A stretch of 64,000 nucleotides of DNA from Ciona intestinalis. Lineage: Eukaryota > Chordata > Ascidiacea > Phlebobranchia > Cionidae. Numbering within the stretch: position 1 is the first letter of the stretch; each line of letters begins with the position of its first letter. The stretch is taken from positions 1-64,000 of the forward strand of contig NW_004190416.2 in NCBI RefSeq assembly GCF_000224145.3. The letters run 5' to 3'. Made by a program: the position numbers and the translations under genes. Under the pieces are notes generated by a model. The model was not told where the DNA came from. It saw only the letters and a list, made by a program, of their open reading frames with translations, and made no database searches. Shown one piece after another: positions 12,901 through 27,900 of this stretch.

Positions 12901-15900
12901 AAACTGTAATATGAATTAATTTTTATTTTTTAAAGTTATTTAGGTAAAATGTAAGTGTTTTGACTTGAAAACACCTAAAACACAAACACATTTAAGACGT
13001 GAAAAAAACTAAACTTAAGATACGAAAATGCCCTCTTTGACGCGAAAACACTAAAAACACAAATATATATAAGTTAAGTTAATAAAGTACTTACTCTTCT
13101 GACATTATCAGCATCACCAAAATCCGTCACAAAACGACGCAGAAGTCTAAAAACAAAGTATAACTCAGTAAAGATCTGGGGCCATGAAAACACAACTGAC
13201 AAAATCATGCCCAACTAATTTTAGAATAAGAGATATATTTCGCCTAAATTGCATCGTCGGTTTCCTATTCAAAAGATACAATGTATAATGTAATAATTTT
13301 GAGATATGCTACCACCCTAGCTGTTTTACCTGTACTCCTGTATTGGCCCATTTGGTTGGAGTGGTTCTGTCCAGTACAAGTCAACATTAACAAGATCAAG
13401 AGGAAGTGAAGTAGCAGGAATCCATACACCTTCAGGTTTTGCTTGGTTTGTGGTAACTGTAACCTGTAATTCAGATATTTTTAGTACTGTTTCGATGTTA
13501 GACGAATGGCACCGGTGTTCTGTTTCATATTCCTTGTGCCAGCTAACGAGTTACAGCTTACAGGTATTTAAATCTAAAGTATTATACCTTGTTTTACACC
13601 ATTGGATAATGACATTAGAAACCAATATACTTAATAATATTAATCACTTTGTTTCTTCAAATTACAGTAATGAGATTGAAAAATATTTTAAACGAAAAGT
13701 CAGGATATAGCAACAAACTGACAGTCGTTAAAACACGTTTACGATTAAAAACATTTACATTTAATTGGAAGAAAAAAACGTGGTCGCACATAACATTAAT
13801 ACAAAACTTCATTTTGTTCCACCTACCTGCTCACTGTCAGTACAGCCTGCTGAGGTACATGCAGTTAAGATATAGCTATGTGTTGAATAAGGCTCAAGGT
13901 TGTTGTGTTCATATCTTAGGTTTGTGCCAGGCCCTGGCTGGATGGTATAAATTGCTCCAACTTTAGTGTCGTTCAATGTGTATCTAGATGTAAAAAAAAT
14001 AAATGTTTCACTTACAGTTAAAATCTACGGTCTTAAACATTTCACAAAAACTTCGGTGCATAAAGCTTTACTATTTTACAAATAGCAGCAACATAGACTC
14101 TGCAAACGTTCCTTATATATTTCTTTTCAAATTTAAAAAAGACTATGTGTTTAATATATTTTTGTATGTATGTAGGTAAATGATTCCAAAATTAAACATG
14201 ATCAATAAAAAAAGTTTGGAAGTTACCAGCTCAAAAAAACTGGGTAAAAATAATAGACAGATCACCTTCAATCAGCCTAGAATTAGGTGAAATTTATACT
14301 AAAATTAAATAAATTAATGCTCTAAATTAAAAACGCAGAAAATTACTGTAAGAAAGTTAAAACATTGAAATTAATATTTCACAATGAATGAAAATAATAC
14401 TTTACACTAAAAACACAAAAATTACCTTTGCAGGAGACCATTTGCTCTTGGAGGTGGAAGCCATGTAAGTAGAACTGAGTTAGGACCAGTAACCAGTGCA
14501 TTAGGTGGTGAAACAAACTCTGGTATGCCTTGTACGCTTGTGGCTCTTACAGGAACACTGCTCGAGCAACCAACTGAAGTGCACGCCTGTGTTTGTGGGT
14601 ATTAAATGGATGAATGTAACTTGCTTTATCGTTACGTGGCCGAAAAACATAGTTATAACATGGATGTTCTGTTTTGTACACCACATGCCAGCTTGTGAGT
14701 TGCCTCCTATGTGACTTTGTGGGTGATTGTTTTTTTTTTGTTTTTATATTGTATGACTAACAATTTAGGTTGACAAAAACTCATTAGTGACCAATGGGTT
14801 GGAGCAATTTTTTAAAATCCATTTTCAGTACAGTGATTATTTCTATGATCTATACAATAACTTTGTTAAATTGCAGCCATATGAGACTCAAAGATCGAAA
14901 AGGTTATAGTCTTTTGGAAATTTTTAGGGCTTTAAGTCACATGCATTAAACCAATTTGACCCTAAAAACTAGTAAAGGTAGAATTTATTTAAAGTCCATT
15001 TTAAGTGTTTCGAATACACTGAAAGAAAGTTTATTATAATTACCCTTAAGGTGTATTCATATTCTCTGTATGAAAGAATCTGGAAAGAATCCGTGTGACG
15101 TAATGCAAGCCCTCTCCATATTTCTAAACCATCTCGGAGCAATATATATCGAGTGATTTCACCTGAATAAGATTAAAAGTATTTTCTTTTTGTTTATGTT
15201 TAAACTGATCACTAAACAAAATACTATTAATTTCACGCAGCACAACATACTGAATAGTAAACAAAAATGAACTATAATGCTTATGTTACTTAATGAATAT
15301 TTAACATAAAATTTATTTCAAAGCAAACATTGGACCAAAAACTGGCAAGATTTTTTGAATATTAGTTGTTTAACCCTCGCGTGGCCGGGAAACTACAGTG
15401 GTTATAACACATATGTTCTGTTTCATACACCTTGTGCCCGCTTTTGAGTTACCATGCACTTTGTGAACCCATTGGACAACAATGGAATGCCTCAACGTAC
15501 CATTTGGTTTCTTGGGTGGTTTCCATGACAACGTGATTGCATCCCTGCCATCTGATGTCCAATCAGGAGGAAGAACTTCACTTGGTTTTGATTGAGGCAT
15601 TGTTATTTCAGCAGATGAACTTTCGCCCACTCCAACTTTGTTCTCAGCCACCACCTTGTACTCGTATGTTGTGTACGCTTCCAGTTCTGTGTCTGTTCAT
15701 ACATCAAGGGAAATGTTACAAAAAAAGTATTTAATAAACATGAAGACAAAAATGCTAATAGTATAACATAATGAAATTTTTAGCTATCTCTTTAAAAACG
15801 ATAGCAAATATGTGATTTATAGAAAGAAGAGAAAGGAATCAACAGCAAAGAAACAGTTGCTAAAACACGCTATGAATAAAAGTGTGGAAAAAAGTGTTAG

Positions 15901-18900
15901 TTTAAAAGCGTGGCTGTTACACCTAATAAATTGCAACGGGACTCATATTATTACATCTAAGTGTTTTTTTTATAATTTAAAATTGGAAACTAAAACAAGA
16001 TAGTAGCCACAATGTGTTAGAAATTAATAACTAAGTAAAAACACATAACAGGATAAGGAATAAATAGTGTTGTTTTAAACAGTGTAGTTTCATTACCTTG
16101 GTAAGTGAATACATTGGGTGGTCCAGTATATACAGCAATGTAGGAAGTTGGGCAAATCGCATCAGTTCTTCTATTACGGGTGTCGGATCTAAGACGACGT
16201 GCTCGAAAACAATCAAACTGATCTCGGTTGAAATCACATCTGAATAAATGAATATTTATTGGTTTAAATTTATTCTGTTTAAGTTTTGTTCAAAAAAATG
16301 TATTATTTGAAAAAAGTTTGTATTTTTTGGGCAGTTAGTATTATGCTATAAATAGATACCAACAGCAACAATATAAGCAAAAAGTTTACAGATTTTTAAG
16401 TGCATGAAAATATCCACAAAAATATTTTTTAAACAAAAACAAAGCTTAAAAAATTAGAAAAATGGAAATATTTGAATATCACCTATCACAAGCTGCCAAC
16501 ATAGACTGCGTTAGTGTACAAAGACTTCCACGCCCACAGCTTTGTTTCATAGATCTATCTGCCAGTTCAATGGTTGCAACATCTGCACAAACAGAAGCTT
16601 GAGGGTCGTAACCGTTACCATGGCAACAAGCTTCATCTGATGACACCAGCTCAGTGGAGCAACATTTTTGTTCCGTTGATGTCATATTTAACACCAAATG
16701 TGCCTAAAATTAAATTGTTTTATTTTTAAAAAGCATTTAACTTTAACTTTATTAATTTAAAAGTTTCATTACCTGGCTTGCTTAGTAAAATTTAACTATT
16801 TATTTTTGTTTTTTTTAAACTGCATTTGTTTAAAGTTTATAAATTCAAGTTTATTACCCTGGCTTGCTTAGTGTCATGATCCTCACAGCATTTGGTTAGG
16901 TTTCTTGGAAGGTACTGAAGTCCGCAGCAGATATTGGAATCATTTTGATCATAAACTGCACCATCTATCGTGTTGCCACAACATTGCTTGTCAGATGTTA
17001 CAACCTGTAGCCAATGTTGATTAAATCAATGAATGAATGAATAAAGATAACTTGTTTTGTTCTCACAGGGCTGAAGAATGGCAATAATTATAATTTGGGT
17101 GGAATATGTAACTTTGTGGTTGATTATTTTTTATGTATGGCTGACATCTTAGACAACCAGTAAACACTAAGTTGTAGCAATTGTCGTGAAATGATAGGTT
17201 TTACATTTGTAGGCAAAAACTGACCATTCCCCCACAGCACTGTCTTTCAAATCCATCGTGTAAGGAACCATCGCAGCATATTTGCAACCCGTTATCAGTG
17301 TATGGTACGCCCCCACAGCAAGAATCTCCAACACCAACTGACACACGATCTTCGATTGGATCTTGACAACAAACCTCCATTTCACCAACCTGAACAAGAG
17401 ATGAATGAATGAAATGTCAGCCCTTTACGGAGCTTTAATTGAGCTACTGAACTGTTATCTACATAATTGTTTAGCGGCTCATCTATATCGAATGAATGAA
17501 TGTAACTTTCTTATCCTCGAATGGACCGAAAATGACAGTCGTTATAACTCAAATGTTTTGTTTCACAGACCTCGTGCTTATGAGTTAACATGTATGTTTC
17601 TTTGTGGAAGCTTATTATATTTGCTCATGTATGGCGGATAATTTAGACAACCAATTAATGAACACTGGGTTGGAGCAATTGCCGTTAAGTGTCTTTCCAA
17701 AGGACATATACACCCACAACGGTAGAAGCAATGATCCTTAAACACATTACCTCTGGGTAACAGACAGGCTTGCTACCCAACTGTGCCCTGTCACCAGAAA
17801 TACACATAATGTTAGAGAACGAAGCTTCTTGAAAATATCTTAACACTAACCTCTAAATACTTTCCACTACAGCATCTGTAGCCTTCTACATTAGAATGTA
17901 ATCTTCCTCCACAACAAACATCAGTGATGTGCGACCGAACGAGCACGTAGTTACGATCGCAACATTCCTTCATGGCATCAACATTATACAACACACCACC
18001 ACAGCAAACCTGAAAATAACCAAAATGTATGTTTTATATTTAAATGGACAGATAAGCAAAATTTAACCAAAGTTTTTATTTTTTGTAACTGAATAGATAA
18101 CCAAAATTGGAAAAAAAATTATATTTAAATAAACTGTAGTTGGAACAACTTGGAAATCAGTTAACATACTTATTTTTCCATACAATAATACAACAAATGT
18201 TTGAGTTTTACTTTTGCTGTTGGCGAGTAACACTCAGTAGAACAAACTTTCTGGCCTCTCGGACATTTCACGTACGTACACGATCTTTCATCTATTTCTG
18301 GTTGACTAAAATTTGGTAAAACGCCATGTTATAAATTTAATTAGATTTTATTTTAGAGTACAGCTATTGCTTTGCGAACTTTACATATATAAACATTCTT
18401 ACATTATAATATATTTATATTACATGGAAAAAAAAAATTAAAAAAATATTATTTAAAAAAAGTATCATTCAAACCTGGAAATTCCATGAGCAGTGTTATT
18501 CCTTTGTAAGCATTATAATAAAATGAAAATTAACATTATGTAATATTTTATTTTAGTATTTTAGATGTTTAGTATTCAGCGTTCATACTTTTGTGTGCAA
18601 GGCAACATTGCCCTCCGGTGGATCTGGTAGCTCCGTATAATTCCATTCGGACGACGAGGAACGCTCCATTCAAGTCCAACACTATTGGTGCCCGCCAACT
18701 AAATTGAATATATATATATATATTGAATAAATTAAGGAATGATCAAAATAAAACTTGGCCTTTTCTTGCGTGACCAGTCTTGTCTTGTAAGTTGGCATGA
18801 CCCCCATGTTATAACGGTTGTCGTTTTGCAAGAATAAATCATTTACATTCATTCAGAATTGGAAGTTATAAAACTTAAACAAACTGTATTTTAGAAGAGA

Positions 18901-21900
18901 TATAAAAAAGCACATTTACAAATTTAATTTTGCCCAAACTACAGTATGAAATTCTGGTTCACCTAAAAGATGCCATTCCACCATAAATTGCCAAGCAAAG
19001 AAATAACTGCTAGGTTGGCAATTATAGTCTCAGTATTGTAAGATCTACTTTTTTATTAAAGCAACATTTCTGACTTACCTGAATTGTGGGTGCATCTATA
19101 TTTGTTGGGTTGTTTTCCAGTGTAGTGGCTTGAGTTGTGTTGCTTTCAGCACAAGCATACACAGTGCATGCTTCAATCTGAATGGTAAGTGGAAAAAATG
19201 CTTTTAGATTTAGATAAAATATAACCCACTAAGGCTTAACAAGGATATTTATTGTTGCTTTAGCTACCAGGCATAATGTAAATAATACTTTAACGGCTCA
19301 TTTGGAATGAAAATTGTAGTATATTTCGGAAGTTTCATCCGCCATCCTGCAAGACTTTATCGGGGAATGATCTTTTTATTTACTTTTAATGCATTACAAC
19401 TTGTTAGATTTGTTTTATGCAGTTAAACTGTTGGCCAATTATAGTTTTCTCTATTAGATTATTTTTCTCTTTATTATGACAAAAGGTCATTCTATTCAGT
19501 ATTAGCAAATATGTACAAGTAAAAAACAAGTAACATACCTTGATATTATACACAGTATACGGCCTCAAGTTATTAACAGTATAGGATCCTGCTTCCGTCA
19601 TGTTGGTCACATAGCTGTTATTATTGATAAGTATGCAGTAGGTCACAATCCTTCCATTAGGTTGCAATGGGGCAAGCCAGCTCACTCTTAGTTGGGAAGG
19701 ACTTATGCTGTTAATGACAGGAATCCCAACACCCATTGGAGCTAAACAAAAGGAGAAAAAATAGGTAATACATAAGGCTTATAATGTTATAACTACTTAG
19801 ATTTTTGTATAAAAATACTACGGGTACATCCACGGTGCATACAGAAAAGCGGATGTGGAAAAGAAGACCCCATGTAAAATCTATTTCCCGTTTTGATACA
19901 TGCAGTATTTATGCAGTAGTTTTATAAACATAAAATAGCAGAGACACAACACCAATTAAAATATATAAAAAAATGAATTACCCCCAAAGTTACATATGTT
20001 GTAACTCGTAAACAGACACGCTGTATAAAACACTGTCATTGCCTCACCACACAATGATAAATAAGTTACATTTATTCATTTATAAAGTTATATTCGTCTA
20101 CCTCCATCATCTGTGGTTGCTTGTACAGGTGCTGATGTGACGTTATGTGCCCCGTTATCAACGTCGAGTGTAAAAACATACATAGTACCGGGGTAAAGGT
20201 TTGACACAACCCATGAGGTTGTTGCCGGTGGAAACTTATGAATTCTGTCTGAGTTGTTCCTTGTAGAATAGTAACGTATGTAGTAGTTATGCACTCTGCC
20301 CTGTGGGATAAAGTGTTGTTGGATATTATTCTTGTGGGTTAAATATAAATAGTTGGAAAATAAATACAGTATCTTGTTTCAGTATAAATTATTTACATTT
20401 TCTTTCTATTTTAGGTTTATAAAATTACTTCAAAAACTCAACTTATATGATCCCTTAATTAAGAAATATAAGAACAATAACTTATAAATAGGGGCAAAGT
20501 TTTTGCAGATTTTAAAACCTGCCACTTTCCAAAATTTTTCTCGAAGTTGAGGCGACAAGGGTTTTATAGTAATAGATGGAAGATCTCCTCTTGAGAACTA
20601 GGCCAAGGCCAGTCTCAAGTAGGCTTGACATACATATTGATAAAAGTTAAGCGAGATAACCAATTATTCAATATTTTAAAACAAATTATGTTTTCAACCT
20701 GTAAGGCAAACAGGTCAGGTGGTTGCCACCATAGTAGTGCCGATGTGTGGTTATGTATGGCAACTTCCAACACACCAGGTGAGGATGGGAAACCAGCATG
20801 TGTTGTCACCCTTGTACTGTTACTTGCCATGGAACCTTGTAATTTAAAAAAGATATTTAATACTTGTGTGTGAAATAGAACATTCTTGTTATAAAGACTG
20901 TGTTTTTTTAGCCATGTGAGAATAAAGATAGTTACATTCTTTCATTGCTTCTAAAGTTTTCTAATAAAAGTAACGAAACTGGCAAAACTATTTTTTTAAT
21001 GACACAGTTTAAAAAAAAAAAATGATATGTTAAACTAATGCCTGCTAAAATCATGTATTTAAAAAGGGTAAAACATGTGAGATCAAAGAAAGATAATGTA
21101 AAAAGTTATAACATACCAATTGTATTGAAGACAGATAGTCTGTATTCGCATGTAGTGAATCTTTGTAGTGATCTGTCTTCATAAATCAAGCCATTTGTGG
21201 TGAAAATATTTTCTGTAACGTTAATATAAGATGGCTGGTCCACCAAGAGCGGTTGGGAGATGATGGTTCTACTCAACTCATAGTAGATGCCTGGGGTATA
21301 AACAATGTATTCATTATAAACAGATTGGGTGAACTGTAAACAACATAGAAAAGAAGAAAAACTTGTGATTCAACTTTTAGGTCAGAAGTATTATTGGGAC
21401 TTGAAATTATCATAAAATGATAAAGGTAATGTCTTATACTTCCTGTTGCTTTTTATTTTAGTTTTTTAGTCTTGAACATATGAAACTTGCAATGTTTAAA
21501 TATAAAATTGAGTTTTAGAACCACACTGTTTTCTACACCAAAACAGCTGTAAAAAACACCCATTCTACTTGAATTAATTACCTGGGCCATTTGGGAAGGT
21601 AGGGGGTCGCCATTGTACATTGACGTACCGCTCACTGATGGGAGTCGCCACTGGAGGTGCTAGACCACGAGGAACATCAGCGTCAGTCATGACATCGGTG
21701 GTTGGACTTTCTGTGCATCCTCCAATTGTACAAGCAGTGATTGTGATCTAGGAAGCATCGGGAAGTCAATATAATAAAGTGGGTGCCATATTGATTAATG
21801 AATAAACGTAACTTGCTTTAACCCTGCGTGGCGGTAAACGAAGGTTGTTATAACACTGGTGTTTTGTTTCATACACCGCTGCAGTGTTTATATTTAGACC

Positions 21901-24900
21901 TAAAGAGTGATCAAAAAAATAAGATTGATTAAAAAATATTAAAAATAATAAAGCAAGTTTAAAGAATGGCATTCAATTTGGAACTGTATAATTTCTTCTA
22001 CTTCATGTGTTGTATATTTATGAATAAATTTGACAAATAATAAGAAACATAAATCAAACCTGGTAACTGGTGTATGGTATTAGGGTTGTGATGTTATAAT
22101 CTCGCTGTGTGATGTCATAAATTTGAATTTTTGGTTCTGGGAATGAAATTTCATATCGTATGATTGGACCGTTTTCCTGAACAGGTCGTTGCCATTGAAT
22201 ATGTGCAGATTCTGAGCCCGAAACAACCACAGAGGGAGCTAGAACTCCACCAGGACCTGTAGAAAAGTTACAGCGATTGCTTAACACTCTTCATTAATGA
22301 ATAAAGTAGCTACACTAATTTCAAAAAAATCACTACAATAAAAAATTCAACCCCACCAAAATATGTATTTAATATAAAAATGTAAACAAAAGAAAAGAGT
22401 TAGCAAAACATGTATTTTATATAAAAATATGATTACAAAATATAGAAGAAAACTTGTTTCTTAGTTTCATAAATTTTGTATCTACCAATACCACTCACGC
22501 CCAACCAATTGTATAATAAAATATATATATTTTGCCCAAATGGCATTGGCAGTCTCTTGTCCAAATAGAATCCTTGTATTTTTTAAGTTACATTGATTTT
22601 TTTACCAAAATATTTATTTCATATAATTTATAATCACAAAAGATAGGAGTAAACGAGCTTTTAAGTTACACAGATTGTTTATCTACTAACACAACCCACG
22701 TCCAGGTCTTGTTCGTATAGTTGACCATTCACTGATAGTTGAACCACCAGCTAAAGTGGAAGCAACCACTCTGTATTGGTAACTCGTGTATGGTCTCAAG
22801 TCAATACTTTCATCCAAATACCGAGGCAACTGTGATGGAACAAAGGAACCAAGAAGAGTGACAGGGCTGGTGAAAATATTGGTATTTAAATATTATGTTT
22901 AATATTCTGTTACTTCTGCTACCAGGCATTATGTAAATAATCTTTTAGGACCCAATCTGTGGCAGAAAATGTGTGTATTTATTATTTATGATACCACGAT
23001 TTTTTACCACTTTTGGGCAAAAATTCATAAATCATATACATATACTGAAGTTTTTCATAATATTTTGAAGACCAAAGCCAAATCAATAGAATTTAAACTT
23101 ATAGAAATGCTTCGCTTTGGCACTGCAGTACAATTTCACTAGAAATAGCCGAATTAACCTGTTTTCAGGGTCAGAAGTGTTTAGTCTTCGCTCCAGTTTA
23201 TAATTATCTAGAATCCCATGAGAATATGTAGGTCTCCTCCAACTCACAAAAACAGAGGATGGGCTGTCCGATCTCAGTGTTGGAGCTTGAAAATCCTGCA
23301 AATAATCATATTAACTATTTGTTTAATATCTTTTTAGAATTAATTTTATATGCCAGTTTATGTTGAGCATTGGTCAGTATAGTTTTAAATAAATGAATGA
23401 AAGAATAAAACTTGGTTTATCCTCACATGACCTGAAAAGTGTCTTGCAGAAGGACACATACAACCGCAGTGGTAAAACCAAAACCTCTGAACCCAATCTT
23501 TCGGTTAAAGGCAGGCGTGCTAACCGTTGTGCCAAGGCACCAGTTTACTATATGGTATATTTGCATAACACAGAACATTATATTGTACATATTTATAGTC
23601 AAAGTTGAGTTGCACATTATGTCTTACCTCTGGAGCAGCCGCACTTGTAGTTACAGATGCCGATGTTTCACTGCTGGTGCATCCTGCTTCAGTGCAGGCT
23701 TCAACTCTGTTAAGATTGGACAAAAATTAGTTGAGCAAGTTTTATTGGAAAAATCAGTATTGAAAAAGTATCAGATAACAGTATGATATTGACAAAATGT
23801 TTAAACTCCTATTCAAAAAATAGAAAAAAACATATGTTATGCACCTGTAAGAGTAAGTAGTGAATGGGCTCAAATTATCAGCACGAAATTCCGTGAAATT
23901 TCCTGGCAGTTCAGTTCGCAGTCTTTCATTTTCAATCAGCCTAAAACTACCCACAATGCCGTTGGGTTGAGATGGACTTTCCCAAGTGACGTGTACTGAC
24001 CAAGAATCAATCTCGTAAACTATTGGTGGGTCCATTGATCTGGAAATTAATAGGAAACTTAACACAAGAAATGTAAAACCAAAAAAGGAAATAAGGACTT
24101 CACTTTCGTTAACATGCAACTTTTGGACACAAAAAATTATGTTGCTTTCATGGACCACATCTTTAATCCTAGGACCTAGCTCTTTAAGGACTTCATCCAT
24201 ATAAAATAGTTGTGAAAGGCAATAAAGGACTGTATAGTTAAAATAAATACAGATGAAAATGCTTTCTTACGTGGGTCTGTCTTGTTTAGTGTATATGGAT
24301 GCCCACCCACTTGAAGTTGACCCGAAGGGGTTTGAACCGACCAACTGAAACTCATACTCAGTGTATGCTTCAAGACCTAGCAGGAGATTTTTAATGAATG
24401 AATGGAAATTTATTTTGTCTCTTCGGTCACGATAAAGAAAACCGGGAAAGTTTACAAAAGCAAGAGACTTTTGCAGTTTATTTTTTTAGTGTATTAAATG
24501 TGAGTCCCTATAATGCAGTACTCCATGAAACATGGAGTAATGTGATAAGCTGTACATTTCCCCAAACATTACACTGTACTATAACATTATTGATACGAAA
24601 ATTTAAGCAAGCAGTACAGTAAATGACTTGTATCTTAATTTGGAACAAGAGGGTGATTTGACTTGGATAAAAACAGTTTTCTAAAACAATATAAATGAAA
24701 TTGTTTGTAATAATTTTATGTTCAAATGTAAGTGAATTTAAACTATTACCAGTTAAATTGTAGCTCATCTGCCTTGTTTCTGATGTAAAAAGAGCAATTT
24801 CATTTCCAGGAGGACTAACAGTTCGATACAGAAGCTGAAACATTGAATTTCCTGGAGCATTATTACGAACTGGGTCTTCCCATTGGGCTAGAATTGAATC

Positions 24901-27900
24901 TGGGCTGTGTGAAGTCAACTGAGGTGGATTCACCCCATATGGTAAACCAGGAGGCATTGAAATGGACCTCTGGTTGCTTATAACATAACCAGCACTGTTG
25001 GAAGCATTGACCTGTAAGATTATGCAGATTAGGCAAATACAATACATAAACCTATATAAAATGTCCTACCTTGACAGTGTAATCTGAAAATGGCACCAAA
25101 TCATTTATTCTCATCCATTCCTGGGATTCTGTTGAATTCAGCATGTTTCTTGAGTCTCTAACTGCTTTTATACCTTGACCAGGTCGCTCTGTGTAAAAGA
25201 GTCCAGTACATATGACCGTGTACATTATATGGCCGTTCTGATGTTCTGGTTCTTCCCACATTGTTTCAATGGTAGATGCACCAAGAACAGTTACTGATAA
25301 TTGAACTCTTCCTTGTGGAGGACTTTCTAGTGTCCTTATAGAAGCTTCCGGACCAAAAGAGCATCCGCGAGCAGTGCATACTCTCACTCTAAATGTGTGC
25401 CTACTCCATGGTAGAAGATCAACCATATCAGTCATAGAAGGGGTGGTGGAATTATGTACAAGTCTATCGTTGTGGTATAAACTGTACAATGTGATATCTC
25501 CATTAGGAAGGGCAGGTTCAGACCAACTTGCTTGGATCATGTTGGGCGAAGTAGCAACCAAAGTAGGAGCATCAATTTCTTCTGGTACACTTTCAGATGT
25601 TCTGCAGGGTGTTGGACTGCTGAAAGTGCAGCCACCTCCTGTGCAAGCAGCAACTGTGATCTGATACTGAGTCCCGGCAATTAAGTCTGTAAGTGTGTGA
25701 TCAAGCAACATCATAGTGCTGTTGTAGACGACTCTGCCGGGTGGAATTTCTTCAGCACTGTCATCATGTAGATAGAGAATATAACGCTCAAGAATACCAT
25801 TCAGAATTGGTGGTTCAAGCCACCTAACCTCAACAGTGTATGGCCCACGTACTGTTGCCATAGGTTGATCAATATATAAAGGGGGTAGTTGCCCAGAATA
25901 CAAAGTGACTTCTTCACTAGTATTACATCCTGCTAGAGTGCATGCCTCAAGTCTAATATTTTGGGGTGTGTAGATTGGTAATCCAGGAATGACATGAAAC
26001 GTATTAAATCCAGAATAAACAACAGTTCCGTTATGGAACAAATCGTAACGGGTGATCTGACCGTTGGCATAAATTGGGGGTAACCATTTGATTGTCATGT
26101 TGTAGGGGGTAACTGAAGAAGTTGGATCCCTTACCCCTTCTGGTATTTCTTCTGGTGTGGTTACAATAATGGAACCACTGCTGTTGGAGCACCCACTAAC
26201 AGTACAAGCTTTCAAGTTGATGGAATAGCTTGTCCATGGTGTAAGACCGGTAATATTTCCAATATGAATATCGCCATTAAATGTTGCTGTCACAACGGTG
26301 CCGTTTTTTATGGGAACAGCAGACTGACTTGTGTTCATATCTACAAAGCAAGATCATTGATGGAAACTTAAGCCTTAAGTATTTACTTTCTCTAAAATTA
26401 AGTTATTTTTTAGAAATATCCGACTTAAGCAATATAAAACTGAATTATTTTTGGCAATAATCATAACCATAGGACTAAAATGCTATTATAATCTTATTTA
26501 ATCTAAACTTTATTTACCTTTCTCCACTTCCACTGCAGTCAGTGTATAGTTGTCTATCACTCCATTAGTTCTCAGAGGTCTTCTCCATTCCAGTTTAATC
26601 TCACGGCCACTACCCGTCTCTTCGTTATAAGGAGTGGGAACAGTATGGGGAACGCCCTCACCTGATCTTGTGATCATCCAATCACTCTGAGCTTGCCCAC
26701 CAGCATTTGCGCTTGCAACCTGAGCAGAAACAAATTAGAAGCCGGTGAGACAAGGTCATAAGACGTGTATTTAAGAGAGTTATTTGCTGTTCTATGTTAG
26801 GGAGGCTGTTGATGACATAGGATTTAAGCCAGATTTGTGAGAGTTAGTGAAATATATTAGAATTTCGTAAAAGAGAGTCATAAGATTTGTATTTTACAGA
26901 GTTAAGGATATAGATTAGAATTCGATGAGACAAATATACTATATGTGTTTTAAAACCAGCTTACCTTGTACAAATACCTTGTAAACACAGAGTGGTTTAA
27001 CTCAGTGTCGGTATATTGATGACCCATACCAGTATGTACAAGTGTGATTGACGTTTCAATGCATTGAGATGAGTTCTGCGATAATGTAGAATTTATGGGT
27101 TGAGGAAGACCGGATCCTTCATTTAATATATCGGGGATCAATATGGAAGTATCAGCGTCCTTAATTGGACATCCATCCAAGTCAACATTGACAGCGAGAG
27201 TCACATCTCTGGAAAGATTGATCCGTCTTCCATCTACTTCTAAGTTCCTGATACAACCACCATAAGAACGAGCCCCCTCATCTATTTTAGTGACTAGTTC
27301 TTTTAGAACCTGAACTGGAGCACCACCAACAAATAGACCAGCTGTGATTAATCAACAGAGAATTTAAATAATTGGAGATTGAAAATAAACATAGATTTAA
27401 AACAAGCAGAGAAATGGCAACTGACTGGAGAAAGCAACAATGTTAAATTGTGGGAAGCAATATATTTTTAAAGAAAAATATCTCTAGTTTTCTAGGTTCC
27501 TTGGTTGTCATTTTATAACCAGTGTCATGGTTTTAGTGTCTTCGTAAGCATATAGGGTCGATTTTATAAACATAAAATGGTCAATTTATAACATTTGTAA
27601 CTGTAAACTAGTTAAATAAAGCTAACTGTCACGTTAGTGCAAGAATATGCGGGTTACTTAGAACAGTGCAAAAACAGAAAAATATTTTACTTGAAAGATC
27701 AAACACAGATGGTGACTGAAAGTTGACTCTCATTCTGTCACTTTCAACAGAATCCAATCTAAAGAATATTTGTCCAGCATTGTTTAGAACTTTCAATTCA
27801 TGCCAATCCCCATCACAAGGTGGCAATGTGGAATCAATTTGAATCTCAGTGTCTTGTGCAGAACCGGATGATAAAAGACACCTGAAGTAAAAATAATGAC

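Noticed and set aside
25374..25664. Plus-strand open frame opposite usherin exon 31
   Set aside because: Antisense shadow of a long coding exon; its translation shows no domain. The same holds for other plus-strand frames over exons (for example 2170-2469, 39671-40182, 58940-59172).
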